Source: Treponema sp. (lineage in GTDB: Bacteria; Spirochaetota; Spirochaetia; Treponematales; Treponemataceae). From it: 37,445 nucleotides of DNA. Within the stretch, counting starts at the first letter, position 1; each line of letters starts with the position of its first letter. Positions 32,556 to 37,445 of this stretch are shown one piece after another. The notes below the pieces were generated by a model. It had not been told where the DNA came from and did not search any database. It worked only from the letters and a program-made list of their open reading frames with translations. Location: NCBI GenBank assembly GCA_016282835.1, contig JAEELR010000024.1, forward strand, positions 1 to 37,445, written 5' to 3'. The position numbers and the translations under genes were made by a program.

Positions 32556-32697
32556 GCGGTGGTTGAGTCCAATCGGAACCACCCATCACGCCTCAGATTC
32601 AAAAATGTGGTAGCGCGAAGAAATAAGTGGTGGTTGAGTTCAATCGAAACCACCCGTCACATCATAAACTCAAAAATGTTTTAGCGGACACTTTTGA
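32556..32697. repeat. Tandem repeat units of the CAAAAATG/TAGCG family, copy 3
   Basis: Two units about 70 bp apart: GGTGGTTGAGT..AATCG.AACCACCC hairpin at 32558 and at 32629, each followed by CAAAAATG(TGG/TTT)TAGCG (32600 and 32671). The first unit carries the 25-nt exact inverted match to copy 1. The end TCAAAAATGT...ACACTTTTGA (32669-32696) is itself an inverted repeat. It lies between the DUF2259-like gene and the response regulator. Confidence 0.75.
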
Positions 32698-32765
32698 AGC
32701 TCTTTTCTTAAAAAAAACTTTCAATAATATGAAAAAATTATTATGCGTTTTTTTAAAATATAGTG

Positions 32766-32771
32766 TATACT
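32766..32771 (+). promoter_or_regulatory. -10 box six bases before the response-regulator ATG (leaderless arrangement)
   Basis: TATACT lies at 32766-32771 and ATG at 32778. There is no convincing -35 and no Shine-Dalgarno. An AATAAT...ATTATT dyad (32723-32742) lies just upstream and might bind a regulator. Confidence 0.5.
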
Positions 32772-32777
32772 AATACT

Positions 32778-33452
32778 ATGAGAATTTTACTGGTAGAAGA
32801 TGAGGTACGCCTCTCACAGGCATTGGTTGAAATTTTTCAGAAAAACCGATTTGGTGTTGATGTAGTATTTACGGGGCTCGAAGGCTTAAAGTATGCTCAG
32901 AGCGGTACGTATGATGCTATCGTTTTAGATATTATGCTTCCTGGAATGGATGGAATTTCTATCTTAAAAAAACTGCGTGAAGATAGGAATCAGGTTCCTG
33001 TATTATTGCTTTCTGCAAAGGATGATATTAACGATAAGGTTAAGGGTCTGGATTGTGGCGCTGATGATTATCTTACAAAGCCTTTCAGCACAGAAGAACT
33101 TTTAGCCAGAGTTCGTGCACTTACCAGAAGAAAGGGTAATGTGAGGGAAAATTCTATTCAGTTTGGTGATTTGAAATTAAATAAGAGTACCTGTGCTCTA
33201 GAAAAAGTTGGTGGAGAAAATATTAAACTTTCACTAAAAGAATTTCAGATTGCAGATCTTTTATTTGAAAATCCTCACCAGGTTATTGATAAAGAAAAAA
33301 TCATTGCAAAAATCTGGGGTAGTGACACTGATGCTGAATATAATAACGTTGAAGTTTATATTTCATTCCTGCGAAAGAAAATTGAACAGCTGAAAGTAAA
33401 AACAAGAATCCGAACTGCACGCGGTATCGGTTATTCTCTGGAAGATTTATAG
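32778..33452 (+). CDS. OmpR/PhoB-family response regulator
   Basis: ATG 32778 is preferred to the track start GTG 32763, because MRILLVEDE is the canonical N-terminus and 32763 overlaps the -10 box. The 224-residue product has a receiver domain (1 to about 118) with the acidic pair Glu7-Asp8, phospho-acceptor Asp51 in VLDIMLPGMDG, the Ser in LLLSAKDD and Lys near 102 in YLTKPF. The C-terminal winged-helix DNA-binding domain (about 128-222) has LSLKEFQIADLLFENP, YNNVEVYISFLRKKI and RTARGIGYSL. The histidine kinase that follows is its likely partner; target genes unknown. Confidence 0.95.
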   Translation: MRILLVEDEVRLSQALVEIFQKNRFGVDVVFTGLEGLKYAQSGTYDAIVLDIMLPGMDGISILKKLREDRNQVPVLLLSAKDDINDKVKGLDCGADDYLTKPFSTEELLARVRALTRRKGNVRENSIQFGDLKLNKSTCALEKVGGENIKLSLKEFQIADLLFENPHQVIDKEKIIAKIWGSDTDAEYNNVEVYISFLRKKIEQLKVKTRIRTARGIGYSLEDL

Positions 33453-33473
33453 GCACTAAGATGCAAATACTAA

Positions 33474-33523
33474 AGGGTGTTTTTTTCTTTTGTCAAAAGA
33501 CATTGAAGAAAGCACCTTTTTTG
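33474..33523 (+). terminator. Intrinsic terminator or attenuator between the response regulator and the kinase
   Basis: GGTG..TTTCTT (33476 on) pairs with AAGAAA.CACC (ending 33516), followed directly by six T residues. An alternative inner hairpin CTTTTG/CAAAAG lies in the loop, so two exclusive folds are possible. It sits in the 95-nt gap between two genes that would normally be co-expressed. Confidence 0.65.
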
Positions 33524-33547
33524 TTTTATATAATTGCTGGGTAAAAA

Positions 33548-34948
33548 ATGAAAAAGGATTCTGAGTCTTTTGAAGTCTTACATAAAAAAATTACATTGAA
33601 TTCAGTGTATGTAATCTGTAGTTTTTTATTATTTTTAATCATTGCATTTAATATTTATTTTCATAATTCAAGAAAAAATGATGTTGAAGCTTTTATTCGT
33701 TCCGTTTTAAACAATGACGGCTATTCTCTTTTTAATTCAAGAGATTATATCGATATGTTAAAAAACGATATGATTTACGAAAGAAAACTTCCGACTGAAC
33801 CTGTAAAAATGCCCTACAGTTATAAAAGAAAAATAATGAAAAATTCTCTGGACGCATTTCATATAGAAAAAATTGTTCCGAATGGTTACAGGAATTTCTG
33901 CTCAGTAAGAATTGCTTTAGACAAGACTAAATACAGTTACATAACGAACTTTAAAAGCATAAGTTATCTGCTCTCTCAGGATTATCTTGTTTCGCGGATT
34001 GTTCCCCATATGACCCCGGAAAATGATTTTCATCAGAACCAGCGTGTTTATTGTTCCGACATTTTTAATTACGCATTTGTGAAAGAAAACGATTGCTATA
34101 TTCTTGTCATTGTTGACAAATCAAATGAAATAATCCAGCAGAGGGATTTAGCAGTTGTTTCAATATTGATTTTTATCGTTTCATTGTTTTTCGTGTTTAT
34201 TATTTCATGGTTTACAAGTTACACCCCGATTCACCCTATAAAAGTGTCCTTTGAAAATCAAAAGCAGTTTATTGCAGATGCCAGCCACGAATTAAAAACA
34301 CCGATTGCAGTAATTGGTGCAAATGTTGATGTTCTGAAAAATGAATATCCTGATAATAAATGGATTGAATATATCTGCACAGAAAATAAAAGAATGGGCG
34401 AGCTTGTAAAGGATATGCTTTATCTTGCAAAAAATGATGCAGGACGTATCCTGTACGAAATGCTGCCGTTCGATTTATCAGATGTGTGTGCCTGTGCTGT
34501 TCTGCCGTTTGAAAGTGTTGCCTTTGAAGGACACAAGGAATTTGTAATTGATATTCCAAAAGAACCTTTACCTGTTGTAGGCGATGCAGAAAAAATAAAA
34601 CAGCTGATTATTATTCTTGTGGATAATGCTTTTAAAAATTCCGAGAACAATGGAATAGTAAAAATCTCATTAAAGAAAGATGAAACTCATGCTTACATTA
34701 CCGTATACAACAGCTGCAGCGGTATAAGCAAAGAGGATATGAAAAAAATCTTTGACAGATTCTACAGGTCTGATGCTTCCAGGGCCAGAGTTTCAGGCGG
34801 TTCGGGCTTAGGTCTTTCTATTGCAAAAACAATTTCCGTTGCACATAAAGGAAGAATCGAAGTTGAAAGCGATGAAAAAACTTATGCTCAGTTTAAATTT
34901 TCAATGCCGCTTTCCTACAAAATAAAAACCACCGCAGATTTTGATTAA
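33548..34948 (+). CDS. Sensor histidine kinase
   Basis: 466 residues. Membrane helices at about 17-38 and 201-222 enclose a sensor domain of about 160 residues with no recognised ligand fold. No full HAMP linker is evident; the DHp domain starts near 237 with the phospho-acceptor His247 in FIADASHELKTP. The ATPase domain has the N box IIILVDNAFKNS (Asn360), an unusual G1 box YNSCSGIS in place of D-x-G-x-G, an F box KIFDRFYR and the G2 box GGSGLGLSIAK (417-427). Paired with the upstream OmpR-type regulator, although a terminator-like hairpin lies between. A TATAAT at 33529-33534 could serve a private promoter. ATG 33548 has a weak CTGGG site. Confidence 0.92.
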   Translation: MKKDSESFEVLHKKITLNSVYVICSFLLFLIIAFNIYFHNSRKNDVEAFIRSVLNNDGYSLFNSRDYIDMLKNDMIYERKLPTEPVKMPYSYKRKIMKNSLDAFHIEKIVPNGYRNFCSVRIALDKTKYSYITNFKSISYLLSQDYLVSRIVPHMTPENDFHQNQRVYCSDIFNYAFVKENDCYILVIVDKSNEIIQQRDLAVVSILIFIVSLFFVFIISWFTSYTPIHPIKVSFENQKQFIADASHELKTPIAVIGANVDVLKNEYPDNKWIEYICTENKRMGELVKDMLYLAKNDAGRILYEMLPFDLSDVCACAVLPFESVAFEGHKEFVIDIPKEPLPVVGDAEKIKQLIIILVDNAFKNSENNGIVKISLKKDETHAYITVYNSCSGISKEDMKKIFDRFYRSDASRARVSGGSGLGLSIAKTISVAHKGRIEVESDEKTYAQFKFSMPLSYKIKTTADFD

Positions 34949-34957
34949 TAATTCTAT

Positions 34958-34986
34958 TAGACAGCCTTTCTAATTATTACTATAAT
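34958..34986 (+). promoter_or_regulatory. dapL promoter
   Basis: TAGACA (34958-34963), a 17-nt spacer and a perfect TATAAT (34981-34986). The start point would be near 34993, leaving a 24-nt leader with GGAGG for ATG 35017. Confidence 0.75.
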
Positions 34987-35016
34987 CAAGTAATAAATTT
35001 GGTGGAGGTTAAATTT

Positions 35017-36243
35017 ATGTTAGAACGAAACGAAGGCTTTGCAAATCTTGCAGCAGGATATTTATTTCCGGAAGTTGCAAAAAGAAGAAGAGAATTTCAG
35101 GCAAAGCATCCGGATGCAAAAATAATCAGTCTCGGTGTAGGAAATACAACTGAGCCTTTAACAAAACATATAACAAAAGCTATGACCGATTATGCAAAAG
35201 GTCTTGGAACAAGCAAAGGCTATTCAGGTTATGGCGATGAACAGGGACTTACAGAGTTAAGGGAAAAAATAGCAAAAGTAATCTACCCTGATTTAATAAA
35301 TGCAGATGAAGTATTTATTTCTGATGGTGCAAAATGTGATATAGCAAGAATACAGACACTTTTCGGAAGAAAAACACCAATTGCAGTTCAGGATCCTGCT
35401 TATCCTGTATATATTGACGGAAGTGTAATTTCTGGTGCAGCTGGAAAGGCAAATGCAAAGGGCGCTCACAAAAATGTTACTTACCTGCCATGTACTGCAG
35501 AAAATAATTTCTTCCCTGACCTTACAAAGATTAAGCCAAATACATTAATTTATTTCTGCTCGCCAAATAATCCTACAGGTGTTGCTTCTACAAAGAAACA
35601 GTTAAAAGCTTTAGTTGATTATGCAAATAAAAACGGCTGTATCATCATTTACGACAATGCATATTTTGCTTTCATCCGTGACCCTTCATTACCAAAAACA
35701 ATTTATGAAATCCCTGGAAGTAAAAAGTGTGCAATTGAAATCAACTCATTCTCTAAGCTTGCAGGCTTTACAGGAGTTCGTTTGGGCTGGTCAGTAGTTC
35801 CTTCTGCATTAAAGTTTGCTGACGGCACTCCAATTCGCCAGGACTGGAACCGCGTAATGACAACTTTGTTTAACGGTGCCAGCAATATTGCGCAGCATGG
35901 CGGACTTGCCTGCCTCGATGAAGAAGGACAGAAAGAAACTAAAGAGCTTGTAGATTATTATTTGGAAAATGCAAAGTTAATCAAAGAAGCTTTAACATCA
36001 AAAACCTTCAAGGATGCAAATGTAAAAGTTTATTATACCGGTGATTCTCCATATCTTTGGGTTCACTTCCCTGGATGGAAAAGCTGGGATATTTTCGACA
36101 AGATTTTAAATGACTGCAATATAGTTACAACTCCAGGTTCAGGCTTTGGTCCTTCCGGAGAAAGCTATATCCGCTTCTCAAGCTTTGGTCACAGAAACGA
36201 TGTTAAGGAAGCTTGCAAGAGACTTTTAAAATTCAAGTTCTAG
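35017..36243 (+). CDS. dapL: LL-diaminopimelate aminotransferase
   Basis: 408 residues from ATG 35017; the track start TTG 34999 would place the GGAGG (35004-35008) inside the gene, so the ATG is chosen. DapL converts tetrahydrodipicolinate directly to LL-diaminopimelate with glutamate as donor, bypassing the succinylase and acetylase routes to lysine and peptidoglycan. The class I PLP fold shows VFISDGAKCDIARIQTLFG, QDPAYPVYID, CSPNNPTGVA, the YDNAYFAF block and the PLP lysine Lys247 in NSFSKLAGFTGVRLGW, with the C-terminal SYIRFSSFG for carboxylate binding. All fit DapL, which is the diaminopimelate route used by spirochaetes. Confidence 0.96.
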   Translation: MLERNEGFANLAAGYLFPEVAKRRREFQAKHPDAKIISLGVGNTTEPLTKHITKAMTDYAKGLGTSKGYSGYGDEQGLTELREKIAKVIYPDLINADEVFISDGAKCDIARIQTLFGRKTPIAVQDPAYPVYIDGSVISGAAGKANAKGAHKNVTYLPCTAENNFFPDLTKIKPNTLIYFCSPNNPTGVASTKKQLKALVDYANKNGCIIIYDNAYFAFIRDPSLPKTIYEIPGSKKCAIEINSFSKLAGFTGVRLGWSVVPSALKFADGTPIRQDWNRVMTTLFNGASNIAQHGGLACLDEEGQKETKELVDYYLENAKLIKEALTSKTFKDANVKVYYTGDSPYLWVHFPGWKSWDIFDKILNDCNIVTTPGSGFGPSGESYIRFSSFGHRNDVKEACKRLLKFKF

Positions 36244-36265
36244 AATTAAGTAAAAACTCTTCACA

Positions 36266-36329
36266 TTAAGGTTATATATTTTCTTTTTAATCTCATTTTT
36301 GAGGGTTATAAAAAAATGTATAACCTTAA
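36266..36329. repeat. Perfect 11-bp inverted repeat upstream of the last gene
   Basis: TTAAGGTTATA (36266-36276) and TATAACCTTAA (36319-36329) are exact reverse complements 42 nt apart, with an extra GGGTTATA (36303 on) and a CTCA/TGAG hairpin between. No T-run follows, so it looks more like a regulator site or loop than a terminator. Confidence 0.6.
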
Positions 36330-36450
36330 ATATTTTATATTAATTTGTATTATCTGTGCTTTACAATTTACTTATGGTTTAAAATATTCTGCTTCATTAT
36401 TTAAAAGTGTTTTTTTTGTGTGGGCTTATAAACTTTTATGGGGGCTAAAT

Positions 36451-37445
36451 TTGGGTAATAAAAGTGTTCTGTTCTTTTTAATGATTTCCGTTTTATTTGT
36501 TTCCTGCGGTTCAAAATATAAGATGGAAGATTTTTTGGAAGCCGGAAAAAATGACGGCCGGTTTTTATTTGTAAATGGAGAAGCCCAGGCAGCTTATGAC
36601 TATCTGTCTATCTATAGAAAAGAAAACAATATAAAGAAATTTGTATATTCTACTGATAAACGTTATGTTGCAAATATTGCCAGAAAATCTAATCTGCAGA
36701 GTATTTATATGGACGCAAAAGTAAATAATTTAACAATGCGTTTTTATATAGATACAGGCGAGTTGTTTTCAGGCCTTTCGTATGCAGGCGTAAAAATTCT
36801 TGGAAAAGATTATGACAATTATACATACAATCCTGAGCTTAAAGATGATTTTGCATATTTTCCTGAGTCGTTTGAATTCGCAAATGTCAAATGTAATTAT
36901 CCGGTTTTTAATTCTGCTGTACTGAATGGAAATGTCGGTGCACTGGGCTTGATTGGTGTATATGATTTATTCAATGAAAGCAAAACCCTGTGCCTGGATT
37001 GTATCAATAACCGCTTAATCTATAACGGCTCTCTCCCGGAAGGAAATCCTGTGCCGTTCTATATAAACTACAATGGATACAGCCTTGTAATTCCTGTAAA
37101 AATAAAAAACAAAACCTATATGGCCCTGCTGAATACAGCATCATCTTTAACTGAAGTTTTTGTTGAATTAGAAAATGCAGCTGTCCTGAATGAATCTTTT
37201 ACTCCTGATGTTTACAGATTAACTGGAATCGTAAAGGATGAATCAAGCTATATCTTACTGGATGAACTTACAGTCGGTGATGCTACCCTAAACGATTTGA
37301 AATTTATTTATACAAAGGACGGCGGTACCTGGTATTCAAATCACGGCAGCGTTGATATGGTTCTTGGCGGAGATTTCTTCTATCACACAAAGCTTACCTT
37401 CGATATTGTAAACAGACTGTGTTACATTCAAAAGGCACAGAAAGA
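36451..37445 (+). CDS. Lipoprotein with two retropepsin-like lobes (partial, runs off the window)
   Basis: Open from ATG 36316 or TTG 36451 to the last base, absent from the track because no stop is reached. I favour TTG 36451: it follows GGGGG (36440-36444) and makes a textbook lipoprotein signal (GNKSVLFFLMISVLFVSC, lipobox Cys19); the ATG would add 45 residues in front. The mature part has an aspartic-protease-like pattern twice. Lobe 1: MRFYIDTGELFSG with the catalytic-type DTG, then GALGLIGVYDLF and LCLDCINNRLIY. Lobe 2: YMALLNTASSLTEV, where Asp is replaced by Asn, then VDMVLGGDFFYHTKLTFDIVN. This matches retropepsin/pepsin-like folds (DTG...hydrophobic-Gly). Whether it cleaves anything is unknown. 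Confidence 0.65.
   Translation, partial: MGNKSVLFFLMISVLFVSCGSKYKMEDFLEAGKNDGRFLFVNGEAQAAYDYLSIYRKENNIKKFVYSTDKRYVANIARKSNLQSIYMDAKVNNLTMRFYIDTGELFSGLSYAGVKILGKDYDNYTYNPELKDDFAYFPESFEFANVKCNYPVFNSAVLNGNVGALGLIGVYDLFNESKTLCLDCINNRLIYNGSLPEGNPVPFYINYNGYSLVIPVKIKNKTYMALLNTASSLTEVFVELENAAVLNESFTPDVYRLTGIVKDESSYILLDELTVGDATLNDLKFIYTKDGGTWYSNHGSVDMVLGGDFFYHTKLTFDIVNRLCYIQKAQK

Overview
The window is about 37 kb of low-GC DNA that reads as the chromosome of a spirochaete, most likely a host-associated Treponema. The clues are a V-type (A/V-like) ATPase operon with C and F subunits instead of an F-type ATPase, LL-diaminopimelate aminotransferase (DapL), lipoproteins with spirochaete-style lipoboxes, a DUF2259-like secreted protein, and integron attC-like sites of the sort known from Treponema denticola. 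The assignment rests on gene content and protein resemblance by eye; no database search was run.

Layout. 1-2720: probable distal end of an integron cassette array. It holds the tail of an SH3-like protein, then an AAC(3)-type acetyltransferase plus a hicA-hicB toxin-antitoxin pair, then a TPR protein. The units are separated by attC-like foldable sites, and hicAB has its own perfect promoter. 2893-3255: secG with its own promoter and a terminator. 3427-12339: a nine-gene V-ATPase operon (small coiled-coil subunit, C, I, K, F, E, A, B, D) ending with a UspA-like gene. 12383-13260: what looks like a single stray integron cassette (GNAT acetyltransferase plus a small DNA-binding/antitoxin-like protein). 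13355-16582 (minus): one unbroken reading frame fusing a complete HAD phosphatase (phosphoglycolate-phosphatase type) to a complete MutS2, bounded on both sides by short palindromic repeats. 17064-19564: gpsA-ffh. 19650-21531: mnmA and a DTW-domain tRNA modification gene. 21565-21704: a nested-palindrome, MITE-like element. 21740-22903 (minus): lamin-tail-like lipoprotein, divergent from argR (23101) and pgi (23619). 25653-30937: secreted carbohydrate-binding-like (E-set) protein, a 1280-residue acidic/TPR membrane protein, and a phytol/dolichol-kinase-like membrane enzyme. 30929-31753 (minus): unknown membrane protein. 31851-32549: DUF2259-like secreted protein. 32778-34948: OmpR-family response regulator and histidine kinase with a hairpin terminator between them. 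35017-36243: dapL. 36451-end: lipoprotein with two retropepsin-like lobes, running off the window.

How it works together. Most of the window is housekeeping: secretion (SecG, Ffh), ion-motive force (V-ATPase), phospholipid precursor (GpsA), glycolysis (Pgi), tRNA modification (MnmA, DTW), lysine/peptidoglycan precursor (DapL). The accessory content is two integron-derived patches and at least two families of dispersed intergenic repeats. The observations most worth following are the HAD-MutS2 fusion, the lone cassette outside the array, the repeated arrangement in which a -10 box sits 6-7 nt before an ATG with no Shine-Dalgarno (hicA, first ATPase gene, response regulator), the repeat family with CAAAAATG-type ends, and the two-lobed aspartic-protease-like lipoprotein.
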